64,000 nucleotides of DNA from Amyelois transitella (GCF_032362555.1 NC_083514.1:9719001-9783000), one strand, 5' to 3'. Shown: positions 50,427-63,125, counted from the first letter of the stretch. Made by a program: numbers and translations. The notes: generated from the letters alone by a model not told the origin.

Positions 50427-52463
50427 TTACTTGATTTTGGCCAGTAATCTCTGCTCCTGATAATGTGTTCTTAAGAACAATAGTGCGTGCAACATTTTAT
50501 CAGAAAGTGAGCTTCGCAGACGGTTACAAAAATAACCGGCGCTCGAAAAGACTCTCTCACTCTCTACACTAGTAGGTAAAATGCACATCAAATATTTATA
50601 TGCCTCTGTGAGATATATCCCTCGTTGCCCTCCATTATCATATATAGCCTTTTCTATTTGGACGAATCCCAAAAGGTCCAAATTGGTGTTAGAAGACTGA
50701 TCTTTATTCTTGTTAAATTGTTGACATTTTTCTAGTTCTTTCTCTAGCTGTTCTTGTAATGTCAACGTCAACGATTCCTCAGACCTTTCAAATTGGAGAT
50801 TAGAGTCACGGCTGTTGCATGAATCATCCGTTGCGAACGCGGCCGTAGTTTTGTATTTAAGCTGACTTAGTAAATTGACGACAATGTCAGATATTTCATT
50901 ACTATCAGGTTTGGGAAAAGTGTCATTATCTGGTTCCGCAAAAAAATCCTCTGCATCATGCAAATAATGAAGCACACCTGCTAATAAAAGCCTTCTTGCT
51001 TTTATACGACTTCGCAAATTCGATGCCAGATTTTTACTTAAAAAAGTGTCCTGTTCATCTAGTTTTTTAAGCATAAACTTTAATGCAGTATCGGCCGTAT
51101 AGAGCGTCGTTTCACGTCGGCATAAAGACATAACTGTCAGTTTTACCACATTCAAGCTGTGATGGATCTCGTTAAGACACTGGATATCATTCTCCGAAAA
51201 CGAAATATCTGATTTCCAATCAATTAAAGCTTTCGAAATAGAGTCTTTTAACTTTAAAAATACCCCAATCATATCAGACATGCTCGACCAACGCGTACGA
51301 CAATCTAGTTGTAACTGTATTTCTTTGCCATGTTGCCGGAGTACATAGTCTCGGAGTGTATCTGCTTTGAGTGGTGATTTTCTTACCGACTTTACCAGGC
51401 TTCGAACTTTTGATATAACTTCCGGATATAACTTTACACTAGCACGAGCAGTGGGAATTTCAATTTGAAAACTACTATCATTTGTTGCCAAATCCTCATC
51501 GTCTTCGTAAGTGTCGTCACTTTCAAATTCCTCATCAGATGTATGGTGAATAATAGGTATTTGAGATCCAAGTTTGTAAAGAGTATCGATAACAGCCAGT
51601 TGAATGCCATGAGCGAGACACAGCTGGTGATATCCTTTGAAATAAGTCCCCATTTTGATCATCACACTTGCCCCGTCAGTGGTTTGACTTATGACGTCGT
51701 CATCCACAGAGACTTTGAATTTTGCAAGATGGTCTCGTAATAATTCAAACGCTTTCTGAGCTGGCATTGAACCACTGATCTTGACGAGACCTAGATTTTT
51801 AAAATTAAAACCACCGAAACCTTTGCTGTGTAAATTTATGTTCATATAGCGCTTATTACGCAAAGACGTCCATTCATCCAATGTCAACGCAAATCTTTCT
51901 CCGGCTGTTTTTAATTCCAATATTTTGGTAATAGTTGCAGCTTTGACTTCTTCAGCTTGAGTAAATATTATTTTTCCTATTGTATTGGATGATTTGGGCA
52001 AATCGTATCCACTTTTTTTAAATACATTTCTCAAATCTTGGCTCTCCGTTAGAAATCTAAAGGTACACCCATCTAATGCTGCCATTCGGGACACAACTAC
52101 CTCTATTGAATCACCGGATCTAAAGAAATCTGTCACGAGTTTTCTCTTTTTTGCGTCTGCTACCGGTAGTTTAGAAGTCCCTGGAGTGATGTCTGGTACA
52201 CTTATTGATGTAACATTTTCATTATCCTCTTCTGTATTTGTTGTATTTAAATATGGGTGTACTGATCGAAAATGCGTATGTAAACCGGTAGTAGAACCAC
52301 CGCTAATTTTTAATATTTTGTGACAAGTTTTGCACTTTGCGCTTTGACCATCACTTGCACGAAGAAAATGATTCCAGATATTAGTGGTTGTTCTCTTGTT
52401 AGAGAATTCAAAGTATTGAACTTTTTTATTCAAAGTCGACCTAAAACAATAAAAAAAATGCAT
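50427..52463 (-). CDS. hAT-superfamily transposase with BED zinc finger
   Basis: 678 open codons. The BED-type finger is near residues 28-70 (IWNHFLRA, C44-x2-C47, H64 and H69 in HFRSVH). The RNase H-like catalytic region has LDEWTS, the C-x2-H motif CLAHGIQLAV and CRTRWSSM. An acidic insert lies near 305-325. The hAT dimerisation domain is at the C-terminus (YLMCILPTSVESERVFSSAG, then LSDKMLHALLFLR). The frame has no stops and sits between proper terminal repeats, so it may still be active. The apparent start is doubtful: the first codons overlap a pyrimidine tract ending TTTTAG just before GTCGACTTTG (exon edge near 52440), so a short upstream exon probably supplies the real start. Confidence 0.93.
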   Translation of the reverse strand: MHFFYCFRSTLNKKVQYFEFSNKRTTTNIWNHFLRASDGQSAKCKTCHKILKISGGSTTGLHTHFRSVHPYLNTTNTEEDNENVTSISVPDITPGTSKLPVADAKKRKLVTDFFRSGDSIEVVVSRMAALDGCTFRFLTESQDLRNVFKKSGYDLPKSSNTIGKIIFTQAEEVKAATITKILELKTAGERFALTLDEWTSLRNKRYMNINLHSKGFGGFNFKNLGLVKISGSMPAQKAFELLRDHLAKFKVSVDDDVISQTTDGASVMIKMGTYFKGYHQLCLAHGIQLAVIDTLYKLGSQIPIIHHTSDEEFESDDTYEDDEDLATNDSSFQIEIPTARASVKLYPEVISKVRSLVKSVRKSPLKADTLRDYVLRQHGKEIQLQLDCRTRWSSMSDMIGVFLKLKDSISKALIDWKSDISFSENDIQCLNEIHHSLNVVKLTVMSLCRRETTLYTADTALKFMLKKLDEQDTFLSKNLASNLRSRIKARRLLLAGVLHYLHDAEDFFAEPDNDTFPKPDSNEISDIVVNLLSQLKYKTTAAFATDDSCNSRDSNLQFERSEESLTLTLQEQLEKELEKCQQFNKNKDQSSNTNLDLLGFVQIEKAIYDNGGQRGIYLTEAYKYLMCILPTSVESERVFSSAGYFCNRLRSSLSDKMLHALLFLRTHYQEQRLLAKIK

Positions 52464-52518
52464 TTATGATTTTGACATAACAAATATCCAGTTGAATTAT
52501 TGTTCATTTTTATTTTAA

Positions 52519-52668
52519 AGCGACCGACCCCGGCTTCGCAAGGATCCATGTTATATACAACCTTCTTCTTGAATCTAAATCCGTTGCGCAGTTTTTAAGA
52601 TCTAAGCATACATAGGGACAGACAGACAGCGGAATGCGACTTTGTTTTATACTAAGTAGTAATTACAA
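52519..52668 (-). repeat. repeat C-related fragment inside the hAT element
   Basis: GCGACCGACCCCGGCTTCGC at one end, GGGACAGACAGACAGCGGAA and TTTTATACTAAGTAGT at the other. Confidence 0.5.
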
Positions 52669-52942
52669 ACTTTATGCACAATAACACAAAAACCATCAGA
52701 ATTCTATACCAGTTTGCCTTGGGGTGATGTGATCTGCATCACCCCTAGGAGGTTAAGGAAGTAGTTGCATTAAGCTAGCTTAAGACAAGCTAAAGCATGA
52801 TATAGGTATATTATGAACAATAATACTATGACATATCGCTCAACGTTATTGGTCATTTCTGGACTCCCTCTTTATATTGAAACTCAAATCTCTTGTATAA
52901 AAAGTCTATGTACTTACTATTTTATTACATACCGGTTGACAT

Positions 52943-53144
52943 TTAACCAATTAGCTTTAATTTGTCTACACACTCAGTCCGCCATCCTGAAAAACACAAT
53001 TTGCTGTTCCGTACGAAATCAAATACCTACCGGGAGCAAAATGTACAGAACATCTGATTTCTTTTTCTCGATTTCGCAGTTGGCCGCTTAGGTTTTTCAG
53101 GATAGTGGGCTGAGTATGTAGACAAAGTAAAACTAATTGGTTAA
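52943..53144. mobile_element. fold-back MITE, ~202 bp, inside the hAT element
   Basis: TTAACCAATTAGCTTTAATT, TGTCTACACACTCAG, CCATCCTGAAAAAC on the left mirror GTTTTTCAGGATAG, CTGAGTATGTAGACAAAG, AACTAATTGGTTAA on the right. The arms are about 53 bases each with a handful of mismatches, around a ~96-base centre. Confidence 0.75.
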
Positions 53145-53899
53145 CTTATTGGTTAATTGGTTATATATAGTCAACCTGTATATAACCTTCGAGATTATAC
53201 AATAGAAAATCATGACAGTTTTTGTTAAGTACCTAATTTATTTAAACTTAACTATAAGCTATAATTTTTAGCATAAATAAAAAATTTGGCCGCCATTTTA
53301 TCAATAAAGACGCAAAAGAAACAAATGAATGAAAGCGCGGGCGACGGTGCGGTGCCCATTGGCGAACTGTTTATTTACTTTCCAGTAACTACCCAAAATG
53401 ACTTATACAGAATTAAAATAATTGATAACATAAAATATTCGCTTTCCAGATATGCAACAAGATTTAAAAGTACTTACATTGTATATTAACAGTCGCGTGA
53501 AGCCGCGCACTACACCGCATACGTGCACACTCGCTATAGATGTTTAGGCGACTGCAATGAATGCTGCGCGGGGACCGGGGAGCGCTTGCCGCGTCGCGGC
53601 TCGCGGCTTGCGTTCGGTTCGGAATAGTTCGGATTAAGCCGAGCCGTATCTATGTCGCAGCTCACAGCCGTTTAAATAACAGCCTAGCCTCTTTACCAAA
53701 CAGCGCCGTTCAACTAGCGGCTGATTATATTATTATTGTGTAATATAGTGTAATTTTTAATTATTATTATTATTTTTTTTTAATACCGGTATTACGGTAT
53801 TTGTCCCTTCAGTTCCGGTGTTGAAATATCGAAAAAATCTGTCCGGGATACCGGAATTACGATATTCCGGAATTCCGGTATGCATGCCCTAGTAGTAAT

Positions 53900-54527
53900 T
53901 AGCGTGGTGTAGTTTTTGTTAAGTTGTAAAGCTTAATTATGCTCAAGCTTAAGAGTCAAAAACGTGATTTGTAATATGTAAATTGTAGCTACCAACATAC
54001 TTACCACAAATACTTTTACCTCTGAAGAACCTTACCGAAAATACCTGTTACCTCTCATAACAACAACCATAAAACCATACCCAAAAGTTATCAGGGAAAT
54101 CAAGGATAAGGAATGACTAAACAGATGATAATAGCAAGCTTATTTTAAAGGGAGATCCGGGAAAAGTTTTGGCAGAAAGTCAAGGTGGACTGCAAGCATG
54201 TGTCGAGTTTAAAACAAGCTGACATTTCTGTAGCAATGTTATTATGTCATGTCCGTGTCTTACTCGGTTTACGTTTCCTGATATCGAATTGGTGCAACTT
54301 TTTATTATCTGTATTTATTAATGAATCAATAGAATTTGATTTATTGTTAATTAAAATTTATATGTTCAACTATGTTCTTTGGGGTGATGCGTATTGTGTC
54401 CCCCGATACTAGTTATAGCTACCGATATTTGCTTACCATTATGCAGATTAAGGAACAATATATACTTACTTATTTACAATAGAAACAATGATTTTTCTTC
54501 TCCGTTGTATTCCAAAAATTTTAATTC
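53900..54527. other. intronic sequence right of the hAT element
   Basis: Nothing recognised. Confidence 0.5.
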
Positions 54528-54680
54528 TTCTTTTAGGCGACGGGCTAGCAACCTGTCACTGTATATGAATCTCAATTCTATCAGTAAGCCAAACAGCTGA
54601 ACGTGGCCTATCAGTATTTTCAAGACTGCTGTCTCTGTCTATCCCACAAGGGATATAGACGTGATTATATCTATGTATGT
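54528..54680 (+). repeat. SINE B, 3' half
   Basis: TTTAGGCGACGGGCTAGCAA to GTGATTATATCTATGTATGT. Confidence 0.78.
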
Positions 54681-54944
54681 AAAAATTACACAGTTCTTTC
54701 TCATGCTATTTCTATTTCGAAAGTTGGGACTAATCAATGTCCCACTCAAAATCCAATATTCGACGAAAGTCCTTGGTAAATTTTATTGAGTACTGTGATA
54801 GGAAAAAATATTTTATAAGAAATGTAATAATAGAATTCTTCGGAACTACCTGTTAGCAATCAGAAATTTATTCGGCTTCTCTTAATTTTCTTTTAACATA
54901 ATTTTGAGAATCGTACCCAGTCGATACCCAATTTATTTAGTTAC

Positions 54945-55010
54945 AAGTTGCTAGCCCATCGCCTTAAAAAAGGATTCTAAGTTCATAAGCTTTCTTCTCT
55001 CTTGATTGTC
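54945..55010 (-). repeat. SINE B internal fragment
   Basis: GTTGCTAGCCCATCGCCTTA then AGGATTCTAAGTTCATAAGC. Confidence 0.6.
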
Positions 55011-58000
55011 TTTTTGATCCATTTTCTTTGTATTATCCATTTTCTTCTTCGTTATTTCAACTAGTAAGTAGTACTCACTTATTTAGATGTTAAACCGAAG
55101 GTAATGGATGACACTATTAATTATTGTGAATAACTTTGGTAAATTAACATTTAAACTAGAACTATTTTAGCTGAAAACCTTTTTTATAACGCAGCGAAGG
55201 CCAGAGTGCGATTGCGTGTACATTGATTTCGTTAAACAGAGTAATAAATTTGTCGTAACTTTGTTTTTAACGAAATTCGTTTAGCTCTAGCACAAAATCA
55301 TTTTAAAAAACAACATATAAAGCATTTTGTTTGAGTGACCATTTATAAGAGAAACTTACCATAACCACCTCTTCATATAATTTATATATTATTTTTATCT
55401 GCTCCTGTCCGCCAGATTTTTATTTTCAAATATGTTTGTGTATTTTCAAACAATATGTTTTTTAAAATTATTTTCTTTTTGTCTTAAAGATCTATAGAAA
55501 AAGCATTATTTAAAAAAATCTACTTCGAAACATACTTTGATCAAAAAGGCTTCCCCCACGCGAATTGTACGCGCCTAAACCCAGAAGGTCACGTACCCAA
55601 TGGAATTCCATCAAGCCAACAATGGATGAGCCCAGCGTGGTCTGAATACATTCGGTGTAGCGTGATTGATGCTCATTGGCATATCCAATATTACAGTTGT
55701 AGCTACTTCGACGACATTTTATTTGGTTGCTTTGCATTGCAGGAAAGTCAAACCACAGAGAATATGAAATTACTTTTACTTTAAAAGAAGGTAGCCCTTC
55801 CACAATTGAAATTGACAACTTTAATGTTTAAATAATTAAATGTTAAAAGTTAATCAGATGGACTAAGCAGCGCGACCTTTGTTTAAAAATGTAAATATAA
55901 ATTTAAAATAACTTAACTTCCATACCTATTTACCATAGGATTGGATACATACACGTTAATGTTCGCGTTTGTCATTGTTTTTCACTTTATCCCGCTTCCC
56001 GTAGAAAACTGGAGTGGCGGTATGGTTGAGTATTCCTTCTATCTGATTGTCAGGTATTTCAAACGACCCGCCTTGACCTCCGTCTCCTCTTAAACTGGCA
56101 GAAATTCAGCAGATGGTTACAATACTCTATGACTGTACTAGTTCTAATGTGTGGTTAACATTAGGTCATTGTGATGGAATCTGTCATAACTAAAGTATGT
56201 TGTCATAATGTCTGGAATGGTTATCACACAGTCGCTATTGTTGTGGTTTGTTATGTTACTTTTGTTATCGCTGTGGAATTTTGTGACTCTAAATTCTTGA
56301 TTCCAATTAATTTTATAGTTCTTTACGGCAAATTAGGAATTTATTATTATGTAAAATTGCGGAAATAATTCTTATCAAGATAATAAATGTATTAGAGAAA
56401 TTTTATTCAAAACGTGTAGGTTAAAATCATGGTACATGAGGTACATATCTAAGACATAGCAATCTCTGTTCTGTATAAGAATACAATTAATATCAAAATC
56501 CATACATGTTCCATACCTAAATTTAATAATGTTTTTAAATCAATGCACACTCCCACTTCAAGCAGTTCACACCTTCTCTTTTTGTTTTACAATTGTACTA
56601 TACTTTCCCTTTTTGTAAGTAAAAATGTTTATAGTTTTTATTACGGTCCTACTTGGAATTTCTTTCTTGTTGGTAAGTGTTTTTTATTCGTTCATTCGTC
56701 CGAGGTAATGTCTTTCGTACTTACGTCAGACCCCTAATCAAATTGGTCTTTGTTCACTATGCTTCCATTACATATAGCACCATGCTTCAAATTCTTTCCC
56801 TTTTTGTCTTCGTCATGGTGTAAAAACTGCTGAATTTACTTTGTAGGTAATCTAAGGTATTGGACGAACCATCAACAAAAAACATGACGTCATGACTGAT
56901 CGTTCAATTGAATCATTTAGGTAATTCTGATAGTTAAGGTTTCTGTTAAACGATTTATGAGTGCTTTGAGAAAATGTACTATATTTTATTCGCTTCTTCT
57001 AAAAGCTTCCACCATATTTAATTCCTTTCTTTGTGTGTCCCCGCTGTCTCCAAGATTCATCACGCGGTCACTCATTCAGGATTATCTTCTCAAGAGGTCA
57101 CATTCGCCTCGTTATGTCTGACCTCGCTTGATTGTCAGTGCCCTACATCCTATTTTATGCTCCTTATACATACATAATACATATGTACTTGGATGGATTT
57201 TAAATTCATTTGACATTTTGTCTATACTTGAAGGAATTCTTTAGTTTACTATATCTGTTTCTCAACATGCTCGAATAAATTGCATTTTTTTGTCCTTTAA
57301 GCAAGATGAATATGGCATGAGCAAGTTGTTAAGTTACGATGTATCCTTAATCGTTTGCGGACAAACGTTATTTTATCACTTCGACATATATTACGTGGAC
57401 GTGATTTTCTCTGCATTTAGCAATATCGTCGTCAGGTGCACTATGAGAGCTGACTTCTTTATCTTTCGCTTACTGGTTGCATTTGCGATTATGACAATTT
57501 ATTCTCCAGTTGAATGAAATAATCATTTTCTTCATAAATCAGTTTGCCATTTGAAGAAAATGATCGGTGATGAGAATTAGTTATTTTGACTTCAGAAGAA
57601 ATCGAAATCATCCAAAAACCTTATTAATTTAATTCAAAATTATTTTATTGCAAAAAGTTAAAAAGACAGTATGAATAGACTCTTTAATTTTAACGCATTA
57701 GAAATACGACATTTGTTTTAATTTAAATCTTTGAATTATATTAATCAACATACAAAAGAAAACAAAGTCAATGATCTATAAATTACTTAAATGTAACAGC
57801 AACCTCATTGCGTACCTCCAAACCATAGTTTCTAGAATACCTATTAGGGGCAGCCAAGTCAGTGACTTTATGGACAAAGAGATTGACGCTAATGTCGTTA
57901 GCTTAGCTAGGCAAGACTTGAATATAGACTGAAGTTTTACTAAGCACTCATAATTTTAAGAGTTAATTTTACGCAATTGATACCACCCTCTACTTGAAAT

Positions 58001-58724
58001 ATTTCAAGGAATATCAAAAATATAAATTTGGATAAATGCTTTTAATATTTTAGACAAAAAGATTTTTATTACTGGTTCACTTATATGGAAATAGATTATT
58101 TGTTTCACATCGTATATTAAAATCGTTTATGTAAACCCATGCTGGTTGGTCATTTTAAAATTTAAAAAAACAAGTAAAACGGCTTAGGTAAATTTTATTA
58201 CACGTCGCAAGTAAAGAATACGTAGATTTTTTTACAAAAGGAGAAAGGACTAGGTACCTAGTCCTATCCTTCATCTAGAAGGCAAATATAAAAAAAAATC
58301 AAAGAGCGGTTAGCTATTTGCGTTAGAGCAATAAAACCCTTGGCAACAAAGTGGGTTTTTTTTTTTATAAAAACGAATATAGAAATAATAAAACGGCCTC
58401 AAGGTATAGTTGCTCAGGTATGATGACATCAAACAAACAATATCTATTGTATGACTTAAGAATAGTGGAAGGTTTATTATTTTCACACAATACGTAAATT
58501 CTAGAAAACAGAAATCTCCGCCGGCTGTCAGACGACACAGCTAGCGAAGGAGTTGCCGCAAGAGATGGAGATTCAGCCAGCTATTGAGTCGGGAATTATT
58601 AGAGACTTCGAGACTATGCTATTCCGCATAGGCTCGTGCATTTAGATGCGAGTTACGCTTCTACGAAGTTAATCTTAGTCCTGCACTCTTGCAGTGTAAA
58701 AACTGGCTGGTCGGACACAAAACA
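55011..58724. other. intronic sequence without recognised genes
   Basis: A reversed 102-codon frame at 55510-55818 (AMQSNQIKCRRSSYNCNIGY) is not recognised. Segments near 56000-56100 and 58510-58640 are less AT-rich and may be decayed mobile-element coding sequence. Confidence 0.4.
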
Positions 58725-58840
58725 TTGAACATTCCTTTTTTAAATACAAGATCTCTCTCATCTTTGCGTGTTCCCGGTTGCAACCTCCACAGATGTGTTT
58801 TGGGGTCCGGGGTCCGCGTTCCGACTTTTGTCGACTTCAT
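58725..58840 (-). mobile_element. LINE fragment
   Basis: On the minus strand: RTPDPKTHLWRLQPGTRKDE, comparable to the RTPKHINGACNRKHSKEERD stretch at 44560-44640 of the longer copy. Confidence 0.5.
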
Positions 58841-60354
58841 TATAAAGTATTTCATTATTAAATATTATATCAGCTCACACGGAACTATTAGAACTGATAA
58901 TATTTTTTGTTGCAAATTTTCAAGATCGCAAAGAACATGTTCAATTAATAACATAATGTTTTGTATATATCAGTACATCTCGTGAGAACCTGTTTGGCTT
59001 AATTGAAGTTTATGTATAACAAGACTCCTCGGGTTTTGTCTCTACGATAGGTGTAATTGCAAATTATGCGCTTGAAAATTCCATCACCATCATTAATTTT
59101 ACTCGTTAACTCTACTTACAGACAAAGACTACCATTAGTTCAATTGATTATATATTTTTTTCTTTATTGCAGTGTATTTCTGATTATATTTTACCTCTAC
59201 CTCTCCAGGCTTGGAGTCGGCTTAATGGTGGTGATGGAATTGTAACTTTACACATTTGGTTTTCTAAGATCGTCTTTCTGCCTAATTTATGATGACGTCG
59301 TCCTTAGGGCTTTGTTGTTAAGGCTTCTCCTAATAAAATAGCAAGAGATGGGAGTCCTAATTTATGCCGGTCGTCACACGGCTGATTATTCAATTAATTC
59401 ATTGGTATACTTCAGTGTTAACAGTTACATATGTTATGTTTAGCGTTAGGTTTGGTGTCGTCACGTTATATGTTTGAACTCGTATTAGTTACGACTGCAA
59501 GCGCGTACCACGTTGTACCATGCGCGGCTGGCACCGTGCGCAGGAGCACACCTAGTTCACACGACCATTACTTATCGTTTATCACCTTATACACTGCTCG
59601 TTGTGAGCCTTTCAAATCTACAGCATTGTAACAAGAACATGTAATGAATGTTGCTGTGAGCGTTTTGTATCAAAAATTTATTAATTTTCCCTTACGTTTT
59701 TACTAACAATTGAGAGGAAATATGGAATTATGCAAGCTTTTATAGCGATTAAGTCTATTGTTCGTGTTTGCCATTTGTAATTTGTAGTTTTTATCAACTG
59801 TGTGACGTTTGTGTTAACGGAAATTCCATTTGATTTTTAAATGGTATCTTTATGTGGACTTCTCACGAAGCACTTAAAATAAGCTTTATAATCATCAGCA
59901 CTTTTAGTTAAAGTTTTCTTCCTTGAAACAATTTGAAGATATAACGACTTTGCATCTCATAATGTAATTAAAAGTTGAATTTTCCATTGGCTGTATTTGA
60001 TGGCTACGCAAATAAAATATGAAGGATAAGGTGCACGCTTCGTGAATGCTAATTATTTTGTGGTTTGAGTATTTATGTATATGGATTTAGTGTATGTATT
60101 GTCATATTTATTTATAGCTGTGGTGTGATTTTGGTTTTAAAAGTGTGGTTTGACATGCTTTGCGTCGCATACGCTAATATCAGATTTACTACATATCGTC
60201 ATTTGTTGCATATATAAAATATATAAAAGGTGCATTTTATTATTTATCGTTCTTTTAAATCGCTAACATAATTCTGAAGTCATTCGTTACCGTATGATTA
60301 AATTTCGATTTGTCTAATGATGGTTCACCTAGATCTTCAAACTCAAACTCTTAT
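58841..60354. other. intronic sequence, nothing recognised
   Basis: AT-rich; a 66-codon frame at 59431-59631 has no family features. Confidence 0.5.
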
Positions 60355-60455
60355 CATTAAGCCAAATAGCTGTGGCCTATCAGTCATTTCAAGACTGCTG
60401 GCTTCGTCTACCCCGTAAGGATATCCCTTACCAGACGTCGTTATATGTATGTATG
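60355..60455 (+). repeat. SINE B, 3' end
   Basis: CATTAAGCCAAATAGCTGTG to TATATGTATGTATG, with a duplicated ATATCCCTTACC insert near the end. Confidence 0.7.
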
Positions 60456-61470
60456 TTTAATCAAACAAAAATCAATGAATCTTTTATTAAACGTTATTAT
60501 TAAAACGGTATTATTAATCTCAAAAAAGAACATTTAAAATCCACACAATGATTGCAATATCGTTCAATTCATTCATTAAAATGTGCGCGAGATTTGCCAC
60601 ATTGAACATTTTATCGTCGCCCACACACATTGCCCACTGTATGGACATAATCTAAATATTTTAGTCGTGTACATTATTATTATCGTTATTACATTCATCT
60701 GTGTCTGTTTTAATCAGTAGACCATAGCTGTGATCGTAATTGATTCAAAATAACACTTAATTATTGTAACGTGATTCGTTTGAAAAGCTTGCAGAGATAT
60801 TGTGGCCGGAAAATGGAAAATGCGTGCAAGGTTGTCCATTCTTTCATGTTTTGAACTCTCTTTTGTTTTTTTCGTGTGGAATCGGCAAGAGATGTCAGTG
60901 CCATTGTTACTATTTTTTTTTATATATGTAGACGTTATAAATTCGTTTATTCGATTCTTCTTCTCATATTTAAAGAGTTAGCTGTTGTCGTTGTAGTGTC
61001 CACCATAATTTCAATTTGCTGGTATTATTGTAAATTTACTTTTTCTTTTACTTGGTCATACATTATTTGACGATCATATGCTGTTTTTTTTGCGTTTTTT
61101 GCCTTTTTATAAATAAACGAGATTAGCTAAGCATTACTAACAGCGACCAAAAAGAGGTCAGACCACTATTTTCTGGGTAATCGAAAGCATCTGTTCAATA
61201 TTTCAGAACATCGATGTTGGGCTCGGCCATTTTGTTCAAACAACAAGTTGTTAAAATTTCCAAGGTGACATGGAAGCCATTATTATACATATAACCATTT
61301 ATTGTCCGTTCTTTTTTATTGCTCTTTTATACTACAACTTCCCTCCTATAAGACGGAAAACCTACGAATATGATGATCAACATGATTTCTATGCTGAGCG
61401 GAATGATTGTGAACGTTATCTTTCATCGTCTCTTCCATACTTACAACAATAAATATACCAACGTTTTTCA
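60456..61470. other. intronic sequence, nothing recognised
   Basis: AT-rich. Confidence 0.5.
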
Positions 61471-61732
61471 TACATACATACATATGGTCACGTCTATATC
61501 CCTTGCGGGGTAGACAGAGCCAACAGTCTTGAAAAGACTGAACGGCCACGTTCAGCTATTTGGCTCAATGCTAGAATTGAGATTCAAATAGTGACAGGTT
61601 GCTAGCCCATCGCCTAAAAAAGAATCCCAAGTTTGTAAGCCTATCCCTTAGTCGCCTTTTACGACATCCATGGGAAAGGGATGGAGTGGTCCTATTCTTT
61701 TTTGTATTGTTGCCGGGAACCACACGGCACAA
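61471..61732 (-). repeat. SINE B, full length, close to consensus
   Basis: CATACATACATATGGTCACG to TTGCCGGGAACCACACGGCA. Confidence 0.88.
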
Positions 61733-62194
61733 CAACTTTCTTCATCATCGTATGTAGTATTTATTTCCTTTGTGTACCGTAGATTAACGACCCGTTCGAG
61801 AGTGGGTTTCTTATCCAGTCCACGGTAGGTTGGCGTTCTCATTGTTTATTTACGTTTTTGTTTGTTACGTGTTACTTATGTGATACGAGAAATGAGAGAT
61901 TTTCTTTTTTGAATGTATTAATGAACTACGCAGTGATGTTACGGTATATGAAGTACCCTTTGAAGTCATATGTCGCTGGTCGCTGCCAAAAGTATTGATG
62001 AATATAATGATTTAAGTAAAATAAAGTTTTGAGAGTTGATATTTTTTTATCTAATTTTGCTGAAGTCATACAAGTAACTTTTTATATTTCTCATTTGGGT
62101 AGGCAGAAACGACGGATTTGTATTTGCTATGAATTTCTATTATTTCCTTCTGATCGTAGGCGCAATAGTATGCACCATCGAGCTCACATCATTA
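61733..62194. other. intronic sequence, nothing recognised
   Basis: AT-rich. Confidence 0.5.
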
Positions 62195-62452
62195 ATATAT
62201 ACATACATGAAATTCACGTCTATATCCCTTGCGCGGTAGACAGAGCCGCGCGTCTTGAAAAGACTGTATGGCCACATTCAGCTATTTGGCTTAACGATAG
62301 AATTGAGATTCAAATAGTGACAGGTTGCTAGCCCTACTAATTTATTGCCTACGAGAGGAATCCCAAGTTTATGTATAAGCCTTTAGCGACATACACGCAA
62401 GAGATGAAGTTGTCCTATTCTTTTTATATTGGTGCCGGGAACCACACGGCAC
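62195..62452 (-). repeat. SINE B, full length, diverged
   Basis: CATACATGAAATTCACGTCT to GTGCCGGGAACCACACGGCA. Confidence 0.85.
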
Positions 62453-63125
62453 ATCATTTATCTTTCACTAATAATAAACAAGACGCGCGATATCTAAACA
62501 ACTGTAAATTGAAGACTTAAAAGCCAATCTCCAACTCAAAACACTACTTCACTTAATGGCGAATGTCTGTCTTCAATGGCCGTTTGTTTGTAAACATGAA
62601 ACAGATGCAGGCTGGTCGCCGTAAAAACATTGCCATTAAAAGGTTTAGCGTTCCATCGTTTTTTTTTTTATATATACAGGACAAATTACACTGTTTGTTA
62701 AATACTCTTTTTGATGATTCAAGCCAAACTGGAATTATGACTATAATTCTTTGTAATAGTCTTGTTTATACAGCCCTATGTGTTGTTATTTTTGTTTTGT
62801 ATACTGTTCTTGGTCGAAATTAAAAGTTCTGTCTGTTCGGTACAAATACCTACACCTACAAGCTAATACAAAGACCTGCATTAAACAATCTTTTCACTTG
62901 CCACGGTCCCTGCATACTTCTTTTCCTTCATCCACAAACATCATTATCTTAATTAAAATTCTTCTTCGAAATTTAAGATACTCTTAATCTGAACTTTCGA
63001 TAGGACTAGCTAAAGCCCTTTGTTCTCTTAGGCATTATTAAAACTCTATATAAGGAGTTATATATATAAAATAGACATATAGATAAAATAGACGTGACAC
63101 TCAATATAAATCTCTCTTGTTACAG
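62453..63125. other. end of the TBC1D intron
   Basis: 62895-63000 is a decayed reversed LINE tail (CTTGCCACGGTCCCTGCATA, CTTCATCCACAAACATC). The acceptor for the next exon is CTTGTTACAG at 63125. Confidence 0.5.

Larger units (their letters stand above)
48207..53891 (-). mobile_element. hAT DNA transposon, 5.7 kb, with nested insertions
   Basis: Bounded by an exact 8-bp target duplication GTAGTAAT (48199-48206 and 53892-53899). Terminal inverted repeats: TAGGGCATGCAATACCGGAA on the left and the reverse of TAGGGCATGCATACCGGAAT on the right. Inside are a minus-strand transposase, a tandem repeat array, a nested non-LTR retrotransposon, a fragment of repeat C (52519-52668) and a fold-back MITE. 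Without the LINE it would be about 4.25 kb. A GC-rich segment near 53500-53640 precedes the transposase and may be its promoter. Confidence 0.92.

Noticed and set aside
55510..55818. 102-codon minus-strand ORF as a gene
   Set aside because: No recognisable motif, signal, splice context or base-use contrast; treated as a chance or decayed frame.
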